From positions 124,001 to 188,000 of the forward strand of contig NZ_NUZU01000004.1 of assembly GCF_002567005.1 (NCBI RefSeq): a stretch of DNA of 64,000 bases, written 5' to 3'. Below are positions 46,752-55,649 of this stretch, piece after piece. The stretch is from Bacillus sp. AFS073361. GTDB lineage: Bacteria; Bacillota; Bacilli; Bacillales; Cytobacillaceae. The notes under the pieces were generated by a model that worked only from the letters and a program-made list of their open reading frames with translations, had not been told where the DNA came from and made no database searches. The first letter of the stretch is position 1. Every line of letters begins with the position of its first letter. Position numbers and translations under genes: made by a program.

Positions 46752-48749
46752 CTACCGTACCAACTCAAAAACCTTTTTCACTTTCTTAACCGGGATCTGC
46801 GACCCGCCCCGCTTCTGGACATTCTCGACCATCATCGCGACCATCAAATTTGGTGAATTTCTGTTATATCCAATGAACCAGCCATTTTCCGTGCCGGTTT
46901 CACCTTGCTTCTGTTTAATCTCTGCGGTCCCCGTCTTGCCCGCCAACGGGTACTCCTTCATATCGGCGGCATGTGCTGTTCCAGCGGCATCGCTAACCAC
47001 CTTCCGCAAATCCGCCGCAATCACTCCGGCATGTTCTGCTGAGACTACCGCCTTCCAAATCTGACCCTGCTGCTCATCCGCCAAGAGGATTGGCTTAATC
47101 ATATTGCCATTATTGATAAATGGTGTATATGCTGACAGCAAATGCACGATGCTCATTTGAATCTGCCCTTGACCATACCCCGTATCGGCAAGCGATATAT
47201 CTCGGTCCAGCGCGCCAATCGTGGATTTCTCGAGCGGGAAAGGAAACGCCAGCTCTTCTTCAAAGCCAAATTTCTTCAGCCCATCCGCGAACGCGGCTTT
47301 CCCCGTTTTTAACGCCGCTTGGGCAAAATAAATATTATCACTAAACACAAACGCCTTTTCCAGATTAACAGGAGCTGAACCGGCGTGGACTCGCGTTACA
47401 AAATAACCGCCCCACGACTTATCCTTTTGCCACTTCTTCCCTACTATCGGTACCGCCTGCTCCGGAGTGATCGCTCCGTTTTCCAATGCTATCCCTGCCG
47501 TGATTGCCTTCATGACAGATCCCGGTGCAAAGGTTTGTTTAAATCGCGTTGAGAGGGGCTTTTTCTTGCTTTCCTGCAGTGCCTTCCATTCAGCCGCCGA
47601 GAAGCCGAGCATCGCTTGATTCGGGTCAAATGAAGGCGTACTGACAAGCGCCAGCGTTTCTCCTGTTACTGGATTCATAGCAGCTCCCGCGCCCGCTTCC
47701 TTGCCAAGTTGGTCATAGATTGCTGTCTGAACATCCACATCAATCGTCAGCTTCACCGCTTTTCCATCCTCCACTGGCTTTTCAGCGAGCACCTCCTTGC
47801 CGCCATTCTTTTTGTTAATGGTAATCGTCACCCCAGGCTTGCCCCTTAACTGCTCGTCATACACTTGTTCAAGGCCTCTTTTGCCAATCATATCACTGCT
47901 TGTGTAGCCCTTATCTTTGAGTTTCTCCAACTCATCTGCCGTGATCGCCCCAACATATCCAATAAGCTGTGCTGCGGCTTTGCCATACGGATAGATACGT
48001 GCTTCCACCTTTCGCGTTTGCACCGGCTCGAGGGCAATCAACTGGGCAATCCGGGCCTCATCCTCCATCGACACCCGCTTCAACGGCACGAACAGCTCCG
48101 GCTTTACCCAACTTGCACTTATTGCCTTCTTAATCTGATCAGGGCTCATTTTTAAAAGCGAGGATAACGGCTCAAGCATCTGGTTCGTCACCTTCCCTGC
48201 CACCACACCGACCTCGTACACTTGGCCATTCACAGCCAGCCCGATTTCATTGCGATCAAGGATCTCTCCTCTTTTTGGGGCAGTCGTATTAATGCCAATT
48301 TTATCTCCTTCTTGCAATTTCGGAAAAATGTACCCTGTATTCCAGTCTATATACCAATTCTTCTTGTCGGCTCGCTCTTCTTTCTTTAAGTTAGCTTTGT
48401 GGGTGAATTGAATCGGACCCGCCAAGCTATTCATGCTTGCCTTAAATGAATATTGGGCTTGTTCTTTTTCCCCCTGTTTATCTTCTTTTGGTTTTTTAAA
48501 GTCAATCTTGAGGTCTGTTATCTGAAGATCTTTGTAGATTTTTTGATAGCGGCTTGTAAATTCCTCTTTGGTGATTTTTTTCTTCGCATTAGTAGAAAGA
48601 TAATCATACATCTGGTCAAACTTCTGCCCATTCCATAACGCTATGTACTTCGCCAAACGATCCTGCGGCGTCGGCTCCTTACTGCAGCCAGCCAAAACCG
48701 CCATCATCAGCAGCACCACCAGCATGGCCCCTACTAACTTCCTCAACAA
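46752..48749 (-). CDS. pbpC: Class B penicillin-binding protein 3 (PbpC/MecA-like)
   Basis: A 665-residue lipoprotein transpeptidase. The signal ends in lipobox VLAGC (Cys22). Residues about 25-150 are an NTF2-like MecA N-terminal domain ('LAKYIALWNGQKFDQMYDYL'), about 155-330 the PBP dimerisation domain ('PKRGEILDRNEIGLAVNGQV'), and about 350-660 the transpeptidase with SxxK 'APGSVMKAI' (Ser about 409), SxN 'FSDNIYFAQA' (about 468) and KTG 'LAGKTGTAE' (about 604). This is the layout of B. subtilis PbpC (668) and staphylococcal PBP2a, so low beta-lactam affinity is possible. In B. subtilis pbpC lies elsewhere in the genome. Confidence 0.93.
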   Translation of the reverse strand: MLRKLVGAMLVVLLMMAVLAGCSKEPTPQDRLAKYIALWNGQKFDQMYDYLSTNAKKKITKEEFTSRYQKIYKDLQITDLKIDFKKPKEDKQGEKEQAQYSFKASMNSLAGPIQFTHKANLKKEERADKKNWYIDWNTGYIFPKLQEGDKIGINTTAPKRGEILDRNEIGLAVNGQVYEVGVVAGKVTNQMLEPLSSLLKMSPDQIKKAISASWVKPELFVPLKRVSMEDEARIAQLIALEPVQTRKVEARIYPYGKAAAQLIGYVGAITADELEKLKDKGYTSSDMIGKRGLEQVYDEQLRGKPGVTITINKKNGGKEVLAEKPVEDGKAVKLTIDVDVQTAIYDQLGKEAGAGAAMNPVTGETLALVSTPSFDPNQAMLGFSAAEWKALQESKKKPLSTRFKQTFAPGSVMKAITAGIALENGAITPEQAVPIVGKKWQKDKSWGGYFVTRVHAGSAPVNLEKAFVFSDNIYFAQAALKTGKAAFADGLKKFGFEEELAFPFPLEKSTIGALDRDISLADTGYGQGQIQMSIVHLLSAYTPFINNGNMIKPILLADEQQGQIWKAVVSAEHAGVIAADLRKVVSDAAGTAHAADMKEYPLAGKTGTAEIKQKQGETGTENGWFIGYNRNSPNLMVAMMVENVQKRGGSQIPVKKVKKVFELVR

Positions 48750-48777
48750 AATCCCTCCCTTAAAAAGTTTGGTTTAC

Positions 48778-48863
48778 GGTGTCAGGCACCACCCAAAGAC
48801 ACTTTCTCCATTTTGTACACCAGTGGCGGACACCACTGTTAATTACTTCTGGTGTCAGGCACC
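48778..48863. repeat. Two GGTGTCAGGCACC motifs upstream of pbpC
   Basis: Copies at 48778 and 48851, 73 bp apart. The linker carries 'aaagacactttctccatttt' and 'agtggcggacacc', close to the linker of the spoIIID copies. The first copy overlaps the region where the pbpC promoter should lie. Confidence 0.82.
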
Positions 48864-48985
48864 AATAACCGATATTTATCATTATACCGCGTATATACAA
48901 AAAATGGTGTTTTGTCCATTTATTATGAGTAAAATGAACTGTGAATTAGTTCGAGCTTGTGCGAATTAATGTGAAATGAGTGCAA

Positions 48986-49016
48986 AAAAAAGAGGAAAGA
49001 ATTCCCCTTCCCCTTT
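48986..49016 (-). terminator. Possible spoIIQ terminator
   Basis: On the minus strand AAGGGGAA and TTTCCTCTT pair with mismatches and are followed by eight T. It lies just past the spoIIQ stop. Confidence 0.45.
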
Positions 49017-49028
49017 GTAACGTTATAA

Positions 49029-49886
49029 TTATGAGTTTGTTTTTTCTATTGAGTTAGTAGAATTGTCATCCGCATTTTTATCTTCGTCGGAAGATTTTTC
49101 TTGATCAAGGGAATTGTCTGGATCCTCAATCATTTGCTCTTTTTCTTTCATTTGTGGAGTTTCTACTGATTCGCTTGCATTTTCATTCGAAAGTTTTGCT
49201 TCCTGTAAAGTGCTTAACGATTTGTTAAAATAGTCACTAGGGTTTACAGCAATACCATCTTTACGAATTTCAAAATGTACATGTGTTCCAGCTTTTTCAT
49301 TGAACAAGCTTTGTCCAGCCTTGGCAATCACTTGTCCCTGTTTTACCTCGTCGCCAACCTTGATCTTTATGTCTTTAACGGATTGATATTGTGTTACAAT
49401 ACCTTTGTCGTGTTCCACTTCAATGACGTTCCCAAGGACTGCATCTTCTTCAACACGTGTGACAGTACCGCTTAGTGATGCAACAACATCAAACGATTCG
49501 CCGTCTTTCACGGTCACATCGATACCAGTATTTGGTTGGTAGGTATTGTTGTAGAATACCAAAGCCGCTTCCTGGTCTTCCGTTTTTCCATTGAAATCAT
49601 AGAATTTCGTTTTTACAACAGCTGCATCCGCATTTTCCACTGGCATCTTGAAGTCTTCAAATGTTTTGCTAACTTCAACAGCTGGTTCTTGACCCTTTTT
49701 ACCAGCAATATCCGTGGATTTGTAATCGTACTTGTCTGTTGCGTTGTTGCTTGTTTGATACCATAGTACCGCGGTCAAAATGATTGCTGCACTTGCAATA
49801 TAGATGGCTGGAAATACCCAACGCTTTTTGAAAAAGCGTTTTACGCTGGAACTTTGAGAAGATCGTTTGTTTTCTTCCTCTCTCAT
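49029..49886 (-). CDS. spoIIQ: Forespore membrane protein SpoIIQ
   Basis: A 285-residue protein, like B. subtilis SpoIIQ (283). ATG at 49886 has GAGGTGAT upstream; the open frame before it is spurious. A basic start (SSSVKRFFKKRWVF) leads into one membrane helix ('PAIYIASAAIILTAVLWYQT'). The extracytoplasmic part contains a LytM/M23 domain ('GIDVTVKDGESFDVVASLSG', 'VGDEVKQGQVIAKAGQS', 'AGTHVHFEIRKDGIAVNPS'). The first metal ligand His of active M23 enzymes (HxxxD) is replaced (NTGID), so, as in B. subtilis, it should be an inactive scaffold that binds SpoIIIAH. The C-terminal 75 residues are acidic and disordered. Divergent from ywnJ. Confidence 0.93.
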   Translation of the reverse strand: MREEENKRSSQSSSVKRFFKKRWVFPAIYIASAAIILTAVLWYQTSNNATDKYDYKSTDIAGKKGQEPAVEVSKTFEDFKMPVENADAAVVKTKFYDFNGKTEDQEAALVFYNNTYQPNTGIDVTVKDGESFDVVASLSGTVTRVEEDAVLGNVIEVEHDKGIVTQYQSVKDIKIKVGDEVKQGQVIAKAGQSLFNEKAGTHVHFEIRKDGIAVNPSDYFNKSLSTLQEAKLSNENASESVETPQMKEKEQMIEDPDNSLDQEKSSDEDKNADDNSTNSIEKTNS

Positions 49887-49905
49887 TTTCATCACCTCAG
49901 CAATC

Positions 49906-49934
49906 ATTCTGAACAGATAAGTAGAATTATATAC
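49906..49934 (-). promoter_or_regulatory. Sigma-F promoter of spoIIQ
   Basis: On the minus strand GTATA (49930-49934) and GTTCAGAAT (49906-49914) are 15 bp apart, close to the sigma-F consensus GYATA-N15/16-GGNNANAMT. spoIIQ is a classic forespore sigma-F gene, which supports the reading. Confidence 0.65.
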
Positions 49935-50036
49935 ACTAGTGAAAAAAATTTTTTTGAACTTATTTTTCAACAATGATTTAATTTTTATGCATGAAGTTGG
50001 AAAAAATTTTTTCGAGCATATTGGGAGGAATTTAAT

Positions 50037-50453
50037 ATGAAAATTTTTAAATGGGTATTGCGGGTGCTCCCGTTTGCCTATATGGCGGCCATTTTTATTA
50101 TGTCGAGCTTGCCTGCGGACCATTTTGTGAAACTGCCTGATTCCAAAATCGACCACACCATTAAGGAATCGTTACATTTAATAGAGTTTGCCATTTTGTA
50201 TGTATTGCTCGTGCTAGCGATGTTAACCCGCCGAGGGGCGTTCACGCCTGCCTTAAACATAACCTGCGCTGTTATCGCTGGCCTCTATGGAATCAGCGAC
50301 GAAATCCATCAGTCCTTCTACGCCTACCGCTCGGCGTCCTGGTTCGACTTAGTCAAAGACTTCACCGGGATCTTGGTTTGTTTTTACTTTATCCGAGGGG
50401 CATTGTTTAAGGGGAAATTTAAGGGACTTGGGAAGGTACTAGGCCGTGTATAG
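50037..50453 (+). CDS. ywnJ: VanZ-family membrane protein (YwnJ)
   Basis: A 138-residue VanZ-like protein with four helices ('LPFAYMAAIFIMSSLP', 'HLIEFAILYVLLVLAMLT', 'NITCAVIAGLYGISDEIHQS', 'FTGILVCFYFIRGALF'). The family motif, helix-GISDEIHQSF followed by R-S-A-S-W-F-D-L-x-x-D, is intact. ATG at 50037 has GGGAGGAA upstream. It is divergent from spoIIQ, exactly as ywnJ is in B. subtilis. VanZ domains are linked to teicoplanin resistance in Enterococcus, but the role of short bacillary members is unknown. Confidence 0.9.
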   Translation: MKIFKWVLRVLPFAYMAAIFIMSSLPADHFVKLPDSKIDHTIKESLHLIEFAILYVLLVLAMLTRRGAFTPALNITCAVIAGLYGISDEIHQSFYAYRSASWFDLVKDFTGILVCFYFIRGALFKGKFKGLGKVLGRV

Positions 50454-50519
50454 TTTTAGGAAAATAAATTCTTCCCGTAAAGGTTAAGTTCATAGATTTA
50501 AGAATTTGATTGGCACTTT

Positions 50520-50720
50520 TAGGGGACAATCCCCAGATAACCTCTCAATTCTGAGTTTGTAATCGAGGGCTTGATTACAAGAAAATATCGTGATAGCTTG
50601 GATATGGGCTGTTTTTGATTTGCACTCGCAATTCGGGCACACCCATGTTCCGTATACATATTTCATGCCGCTAAACAGTTACATGCTGGACAAGGCACAC
50701 CTGGGAGGAGATCATTATTG
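50520..50720 (-). pseudogene. Decayed C-terminal zinc-ribbon end of a NERD-type protein
   Basis: On the minus strand three frame-broken pieces line up: 'VPCPACNCLAA', then after a frameshift 'MKYVYGTWVCPNCECKSKTA' continuing HIQAI, then after a second shift 'YFLVIKPSITNSELRGYLGI'. The pattern C-x-x-C ... W-x-C-x-x-C-x-x-x-SK-x-AH-x-QA ... DY-x-L-x-x-x-x-SITN-x-E-x-R-x-x-L is the C-terminal zinc ribbon found after the NERD (nuclease-related) domain in Bacillus proteins. The domain before it is gone. The identification rests on motif recognition of a short, shifted fragment. The remaining 50454-50519 holds nothing. Confidence 0.45.
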
Positions 50721-50734
50721 TATCCTCCCAAAAT

Positions 50735-50762
50735 ACAAAAAAACCAGGCATCTCAGCCTGGT
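50735..50762 (-). terminator. spoIID terminator
   Basis: ACCAGGC and GCCTGGT pair around six bases; on the minus strand ttttttgtatttt follows. It lies 14 bp past the spoIID stop. Confidence 0.85.
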
Positions 50763-50775
50763 CCATTCATAACTA

Positions 50776-51813
50776 CTATTTCTTCGCCGTAACAGTATCA
50801 AGCATATGATCCGCCACTGTAATCTTCACGCCCTTGTAGTAATGCTTCACGATCTCCTGATAGTTCTTTCCTTCTTTAGCCATCCCATTCGCCCCATATT
50901 GGCTCATTCCGACGCCATGGCCAAATCCCTTCGTCGTAATCACAATATTGTCGCCCTTGCGCTTCCACGAGAAATCAGACGAGCGCAGTTCCAGTTTTTC
51001 ACGAATTTGTATCCCTGATAGGACTTTCCCGTTGAAATCGACCTTACCCACACGCTTGCCAGCCGTTCGGTCCACTATCTTGCCAATTGTTGATCCGGAG
51101 CCAAGGTTCACACCAAGCCGTCTTTCAAACTCATGAACAGACATCACTTTTTGACTGTTATATTTCGGGGACTTTTTATCCCACGGACTGGATACACTTC
51201 TTAAATAAGGAAATTTTCCTTCCCAGACATCTTCCGAATTTTCCGTATAGCCATTCCCTGTGGAGAAGAACAAAGCATCGATTGGCTTGCCGTCATAGGT
51301 CAATATTTGACCCGCAGTAGCCCGAACAGCATCTTCGATCTTCTTCTTTTTCCATTCATAATTTGCGCCCCAGTCCCGCCTCTGCTCTGCATCATTCATA
51401 TAAACTTGGTGGATTACGGTGTCAGTCACTTGAGCACCTTTGGGAACGCCCAGCGTATCTTTATTAATTAATCGGTTAACGATATACGTTCTCGCTGTTA
51501 ATGCCTGGGCCTTGAGTGCTTCCTCTTTGAAATCAACGGGCATTTCAGCTGCTACCACGCCAACGAGGTAATCTTCTAATTGGACACTTTCAATGGTTGA
51601 TCTTGCAGTCCGGAAGACGGCAACATCCACATCAGGGTCAGAAGAAGCCGGCACCACTTTTGCTTCTTTTGCGGGGGTCTTCGTTAAATCCTCCCCTAAC
51701 TTTCCGCTCGCTTGATGTTCATCAGAAAACGGTAAAACAAGGACTGCGGGAATAATCAGTGTCAAGGCAATAAGGACTGCTGCTGCTACGACGAATGGTT
51801 TGATTTTTATCAT
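50776..51813 (-). CDS. spoIID: Stage II sporulation peptidoglycan transglycosylase SpoIID
   Basis: A 345-residue membrane-anchored lytic transglycosylase needed for engulfment. One N-terminal helix ('FVVAAAVLIALTLIIPAVLV') anchors it. The catalytic Glu90 is in 'YLVGVVAAEMPVDFKEEALK'; the SpoIID fold continues with 'AQALTARTYIVNRLIN', 'SRGQ'-type TAGQILTYDG, 'ALFFSTGNGYTENSEDVW' and the terminal 'TTKGFGHGVGMSQYGANGMA'. ATG at 51813 has GGAGG upstream; the frame stays open 94 codons further, through two copies of the dispersed repeat, which is an artefact. The order murAA-spoIID matches B. subtilis. Works with SpoIIM and SpoIIP, not in the window. Confidence 0.95.
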   Translation of the reverse strand: MIKIKPFVVAAAVLIALTLIIPAVLVLPFSDEHQASGKLGEDLTKTPAKEAKVVPASSDPDVDVAVFRTARSTIESVQLEDYLVGVVAAEMPVDFKEEALKAQALTARTYIVNRLINKDTLGVPKGAQVTDTVIHQVYMNDAEQRRDWGANYEWKKKKIEDAVRATAGQILTYDGKPIDALFFSTGNGYTENSEDVWEGKFPYLRSVSSPWDKKSPKYNSQKVMSVHEFERRLGVNLGSGSTIGKIVDRTAGKRVGKVDFNGKVLSGIQIREKLELRSSDFSWKRKGDNIVITTKGFGHGVGMSQYGANGMAKEGKNYQEIVKHYYKGVKITVADHMLDTVTAKK

Positions 51814-51881
51814 GATAGTGCCTCCAGTTTGCAAATTCACAGCCACACCAAAACATACAAAGGCGGGATGCGTCTCAATTA

Positions 51882-51909
51882 ATACATATGGAGGCGGACA
51901 AGCATTTAT
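51882..51909 (-). promoter_or_regulatory. Sigma-E promoter of spoIID
   Basis: On the minus strand ATA (51907-51909) and CATATGTAT (51882-51890) are separated by 16 bp, matching the sigma-E consensus ATA-N16/18-CATANNNT. spoIID is a known sigma-E mother-cell gene, and the start lies about 80 bp upstream of the ATG. Confidence 0.75.
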
Positions 51910-51960
51910 TACGGATTTTTTCATAAAACTGAACAGGGTAGTAAACGTGGTATAAAACAT

Positions 51961-52069
51961 GGTGTCAGGCACCGCCCGCGGACAAATCATGGTTAAATGT
52001 CTTTTTGTGGTGCCTGACACCATCCGTGGACAAATCATGGTTAAATGTCTTTTTGTGGTGCCTGACACC
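51961..52069. repeat. 48-bp tandem repeat with three motif copies upstream of spoIID
   Basis: Motif copies at 51961 (GGTGTCAGGCACC), 52009 and 52057 (both GGTGCCTGACACC) are exactly 48 bp apart. The linker 'ccgyggacaaatcatggtta aatgtctttttgt' is repeated almost perfectly. That the motif appears in both orientations at constant spacing shows that the 48-bp unit, not the 13-mer alone, is the repeating element. Confidence 0.88.
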
Positions 52070-52135
52070 ACCCATACTAGTGCAGACACCATCAAAACTA
52101 CACACCATCAAAATACACCACAAAAAAACCACTAA

Positions 52136-52168
52136 ACGCAAAAAAGGCCCAATTCTACATCAGGGCCC
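52136..52168 (-). terminator. murAA terminator
   Basis: GGCCC and GGGCC close a hairpin with a 12-base loop; on the minus strand tttttt follows. It lies about 76 bp past murAA. Confidence 0.65.
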
Positions 52169-52243
52169 GTTGTTTTGCGATTGCACGTTGTTACGTGGAT
52201 TTCAGACTTTCCTGATTGGAAAATCAATCAGATCTGAAATCAT

Positions 52244-53554
52244 TTACGCATTCATATCCGATACAAGGTTCTGAACTTCCGTGAACGTTTCGTCAGCTTC
52301 GTTGATTCGTTCGATGTCAGCGCCTAGTCTTGCTAGTTTGCCGTGGAAGTCTACATAACCGCGGTCTAAGTGTTTCAACTCAGTCACGCGAGTCATGCCT
52401 TCAGAAACTAAACCAGTTAAAATTAATGCAGCGGCGGCACGAAGATCTGTTGCTGATACTTCTGCACCTTGTAAGTTTGAAGAACCATTTAAAATAACAG
52501 AACGGCCTTCAATCTTGATGTCTGCGTTCATACGGCGGAATTCCTCGACATGCATAAAACGGTTTTCGAAGACCGTTTCAGTTATCATCGAAGTACCATT
52601 CGCACGAAGCAGCAATGCCATCATTTGTGATTGCATATCTGTAGGGAAACCAGGGTGCGGCATCGTCTTGATGTCAACAGCCTTCATACGATCAGTTCCG
52701 ATGACACGGACGCCATCTTCTTCCTCACGAATCGTGATACCCATTTCTACCATTTTTGCAATCAAAGATGATAAATGTTCAGGAACAGCGCCTTTTACCA
52801 ATACATTACCACCTGTTATCGCTGCAGCTACCATAAAGGTACCAGCTTCGATTCGGTCAGGAATAATATTGTGGTCTGCACCAAATAACACGTCTACCCC
52901 TTCAATACGAAGAGTTCCGGTACCGGCGCCGCGAACTTTAGCGCCCATTTTGTTCAAGAAGTTGGCAAGGTCGACGATTTCCGGTTCTTTTGCCACATTC
53001 TCAATAATTGTCGTACCTACCGCAAGAGTGGCAGCCATCATGATATTCTCAGTAGCCCCAACACTTGGGAAGTCTAAATAAATCTTTGCACCTTGTAAGC
53101 GGCCGTTTACTTCCGCTTCAATAAAACCGTTTCCTACCTTAACCGTTGCTCCCATGGCTTCAAAGCCCTTGAGATGCTGATCGATAGGACGGGATCCAAT
53201 GGCACAGCCACCCGGTAAGGCCACACGAGCACGGCCATTACGAGCGAGTAATGATCCCATGACAAGCACAGACGCGCGCATTTTTCGAACGTATTCGAAT
53301 GGCGCCTCATCTTTTAACGCTTTGGATGCATCTACTTCGACTGTATTGTTTTCAAACGACACTTCAGCATTTAGGTTGCGTAAAACTTCATTAATTGTGT
53401 ATACATCGGAGAGTGTAGGTACATCACGTAATACACTTTTTCCGTCACTTGCTAATAATGTTGCAGCGAGTACAGGCAGAACGGCATTTTTTGCGCCTTC
53501 AACTTTAACCGTTCCATCAAGCCTTTTTCCGCCGCGGACGATGATCTTTTCCAA
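52244..53554 (-). CDS. murAA: UDP-N-acetylglucosamine 1-carboxyvinyltransferase MurA
   Basis: A 436-residue EPSP-synthase-fold enzyme that makes the first committed step of peptidoglycan synthesis, transfer of enolpyruvate from PEP to UDP-GlcNAc. '[20 protein letters not shown]' with K22 in '[11 protein letters not shown]' and Cys117 in '[20 protein letters not shown]' (the fosfomycin target) are in place. TTG at 53554 has GAGGGGA upstream. The context, between ywmB and spoIID, identifies it as the essential MurAA and not the MurAB paralogue. Confidence 0.96.
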   Translation of the reverse strand: MEKIIVRGGKRLDGTVKVEGAKNAVLPVLAATLLASDGKSVLRDVPTLSDVYTINEVLRNLNAEVSFENNTVEVDASKALKDEAPFEYVRKMRASVLVMGSLLARNGRARVALPGGCAIGSRPIDQHLKGFEAMGATVKVGNGFIEAEVNGRLQGAKIYLDFPSVGATENIMMAATLAVGTTIIENVAKEPEIVDLANFLNKMGAKVRGAGTGTLRIEGVDVLFGADHNIIPDRIEAGTFMVAAAITGGNVLVKGAVPEHLSSLIAKMVEMGITIREEEDGVRVIGTDRMKAVDIKTMPHPGFPTDMQSQMMALLLRANGTSMITETVFENRFMHVEEFRRMNADIKIEGRSVILNGSSNLQGAEVSATDLRAAAALILTGLVSEGMTRVTELKHLDRGYVDFHGKLARLGADIERINEADETFTEVQNLVSDMNA

Positions 53555-53586
53555 GAGTATTCCCCTCCGCGTCCATTTTCTCTATA

Positions 53587-54366
53587 TTAATATTCAATCG
53601 TAATGATTGGTGTGCCAACTACGATGGTAGTTTTAGCGCCCAATCCTTCGGAGCGTATGCCAATTTGTAAATTCATGTTCTCTCGTTGATTCTCTATGGA
53701 GCCTGTAAACATCGGCGAATTCGCCGAAACAGACATGAAAGTCTCCTCTTTTAACGCTTCGATTTCTTTTGCTTTAAATCTTGACATCATTTGATTCATT
53801 GTCTTAGGTAAAGACTTATCAATCTTATCACCGACTGTACCTTTCATACAAGAGAAAACTGTTGGATTTCCTCGAAATATGTCAGTTAGCCTAGTTTTAA
53901 ATTGACTAGTAGTGAAAAAGGCCTTTGTCGCCGAATTCCACTCCTTACCAGAGATACTATATACTATATACGCATTAACAGGTTGTTTTGTGTGGGTTGC
54001 CATAATTTGAAGCATTTCGTTGTGGTGTTTAGATGTTGGAGATACTGCTGTTAATTCCCATTTTTGGCTGGTATTTTTAACAGACCATTCCCAATCAGGA
54101 AACTTAGCTTGAAGCTTTTTAGCGTAGTCCTTTACTTCCTGCAAACTTTCCATGCCATCCAAATGCTCTCTTGCATAAAAAGTCCATTCATCGAGCAAAA
54201 TATTTTCGGCTTGTAACATCGAGCCGATTTTAATTAAGTCCCTTTCTTTTTCAAAAAAAGAACTAGTTCCGCCGCTATTTGCTTCACTTGTTTGGTTCCC
54301 CATAACAACCAAAATTACACTAAGTATGATAACTACGCTCAAAAGGATTTGACTCTTTCTCTTCAT
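53587..54366 (-). CDS. ywmB: YwmB family protein
   Basis: A 259-residue exported or membrane-anchored protein: one N-terminal hydrophobic segment ('[20 protein letters not shown]') and a soluble domain ('[20 protein letters not shown]', '[20 protein letters not shown]', '[20 protein letters not shown]' and then [10 protein letters not shown]). YwmB has a fold related to the TATA-box-binding protein (so databases call it 'TATA-box binding protein'), without evidence that it binds DNA. ATG at 54366 has GGGGGAG upstream. It precedes murAA, as in B. subtilis. Function unknown. Confidence 0.9.
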   Translation of the reverse strand: MKRKSQILLSVVIILSVILVVMGNQTSEANSGGTSSFFEKERDLIKIGSMLQAENILLDEWTFYAREHLDGMESLQEVKDYAKKLQAKFPDWEWSVKNTSQKWELTAVSPTSKHHNEMLQIMATHTKQPVNAYIVYSISGKEWNSATKAFFTTSQFKTRLTDIFRGNPTVFSCMKGTVGDKIDKSLPKTMNQMMSRFKAKEIEALKEETFMSVSANSPMFTGSIENQRENMNLQIGIRSEGLGAKTTIVVGTPIITIEY

Positions 54367-54539
54367 CTCTACTCCCCCTTACTACCATTGTTACCAGGTA
54401 GAGGAGTAGCATACTTGGGAAATGTCGTCACTTTTAGACAAAGTTCCATGCTTTATTGATGTTATTTTTCCACACAATGACGATTGTACTCAATTTCAAG
54501 ACAAATAGGAACATGTACGAAGAACTAAAATTTTTCCAA

Positions 54540-54782
54540 TTAACTATTTTGCATGATCAAAGGCAGTTGTCTAGACCATTGGAGATAATCAAGGAAAAAG
54601 TTACTAACAGATGAACCAATGATGATGGCTAATAATATGTAAAGTAACCGCGCCTGAAATACGTGACCCGCTTTCAGCAATTGATCCAACCGAATCGCTT
54701 GCAGGGCCCACCAGGAAATCGCTATGAAAATTAAATGTGAAACAATACTTAACAATGCCATTTGCCCAAAATCATTTATCAC
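54540..54782 (-). CDS. ywzB: DUF1146 membrane protein (YwzB)
   Basis: An 80-residue peptide with two membrane helices ('ALLSIVSHLIFIAISWWALQ' and 'ARLLYILLAIIIGSSVSNFF') linked by 'RLDQLLKAGHVFQ', then 'LDYLQWSRQLPLIM'. This is the DUF1146 pattern of YwzB. GTG at 54782 has AAGGAGGG upstream; eight more open codons lack a ribosome site. The order ywzB-ywmB-murAA-spoIID is that of B. subtilis, where the atp operon lies upstream; here other genes follow. Function unknown. Confidence 0.9.
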   Translation of the reverse strand: MINDFGQMALLSIVSHLIFIAISWWALQAIRLDQLLKAGHVFQARLLYILLAIIIGSSVSNFFLDYLQWSRQLPLIMQNS

Positions 54783-54878
54783 CCTACACCCTCCTTTTTC
54801 ACACAATGTTTATTCTATCACAAACTTCACCTTAATAGTTTCCTTTTCTATCCATTTTTCAAAAAATACTTTTTAATA

Positions 54879-54918
54879 AAAAATTCGCCTTCCACTGCAC
54901 GATTAGAAGGCGAATTTT
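54879..54918. terminator. Strong bidirectional terminator
   Basis: AAAATTCGCCTTC and GAAGGCGAATTTT form a 13-bp perfect stem with a 13-base loop. It lies 24 bp past the small gene at 54943 (minus) and upstream of ywzB. Confidence 0.88.
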
Positions 54919-54942
54919 AGGCGACACGACCCACATATTTAC

Positions 54943-55125
54943 CTAATTAACCTGATTCCAAACCCTGCCGATATTTAATGGGACATATACCTTGTCGCCG
55001 TGTATTTGCTTGTGCACGATTGGATTTTCAAAGTTCGTATCAGGACATTGTTCCTTTCGCACTTTGCGGCGTGCTCGAACGTTCCCTCCAAAAAAATCAG
55101 CCAGGTTCACTTTTGAAATTTTCAT
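54943..55125 (-). CDS. Small basic hypothetical protein (60 aa)
   Basis: ATG at 55125 has AAGGAG eight bases upstream. The product starts 'MKISKVNLADFFGGNVRARR', continues KVRKEQCPDTNFENPIVHKQ and ends IHGDKVYVPLNIGRVWNQVN. It is basic and soluble, with a single Cys. It has a strong terminator of its own. I do not recognise a family; the 'KVYVPLN' beta-strand end and RRK patch might bind nucleic acid, but this is speculation. The adjacent genes are stress-response genes. Confidence 0.62.
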   Translation of the reverse strand: MKISKVNLADFFGGNVRARRKVRKEQCPDTNFENPIVHKQIHGDKVYVPLNIGRVWNQVN

Positions 55126-55203
55126 CACCATAACTCCTTTCCATTTGTTGTATGTAAGAGAAACAAAAGGAGATCCTTTTGTTCTCCGCCTTAAGCTTGA
55201 ATT

Positions 55204-55524
55204 TTATTTGGCTGCTACAACCACGACTCGACCTTTGTCTAATTCCTTTTCATATTGCTGCGCTTCCGTATCGGATAATCCTAATGATTCCATTTTTGAA
55301 CGAAGCTCGTCCCCGCGGGAACGAAACACATTTGCGATGGAATCCAAGAATCCTTGTTCGTTTACCCCAATCTCATTAGTATCCAGCGCCTCCGTCAAAT
55401 CCTCGGAACGTTCTTTGCTGTGGGCCAACAAATAAACTTCATCTTTGCTGAACCCTTGATTTAAAAATTGTTCAATTTCTTGTTTGGCTTGAAGACCATT
55501 TTCCACTAGTTTGACTTGTCTCAT
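55204..55524 (-). CDS. YflT-family general stress protein
   Basis: A 106-residue cytoplasmic protein with the heat-induced stress protein YflT domain: 'QVKLVENGLQAKQEIEQFLN', 'GFSKDEVYLLAHSKERSEDL' (alternating alpha/beta start) and then 'YEKELDKGRVVVVAAK' at the end. ATG at 55524 has AGGAGG upstream. A sigma-B promoter lies 66 bp upstream, and a second sigma-B promoter serves the divergent GlsB gene, so both belong to the general stress regulon. The biochemical role of YflT proteins is not known. Confidence 0.88.
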   Translation of the reverse strand: MRQVKLVENGLQAKQEIEQFLNQGFSKDEVYLLAHSKERSEDLTEALDTNEIGVNEQGFLDSIANVFRSRGDELRSKMESLGLSDTEAQQYEKELDKGRVVVVAAK

Positions 55525-55589
55525 TCTAACTACCTCCTAAATAAATTTCGTTAGTAAGTTGAAATGCTACGTGATGTTAACTGGGTGTA

Positions 55590-55613
55590 TAACCCTTTTT
55601 AAAAAATTGAAAC
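55590..55613 (-). promoter_or_regulatory. Sigma-B promoter of the yflT-like gene
   Basis: On the minus strand GTTTCA (55608-55613) and GGGTTA (55590-55595) are 12 bp apart, matching the sigma-B consensus GTTTAA-N12/14-GGGWAW with two mismatches. Confidence 0.65.
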
Positions 55614-55649
55614 CTTTATGCTGAAAAAATGATTTTTTTATCAAAAAAT

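Noticed and set aside
51814..52095. N-terminal extension of SpoIID with duplicated VSGTTKRHLTMICPR
   Set aside because: It is translation of two dispersed repeats; a sigma-E promoter and ribosome site lie downstream, before ATG 51813.
52395..53081. A 228-codon plus-strand frame inside murAA
   Set aside because: It is an antisense shadow of a highly conserved essential gene.
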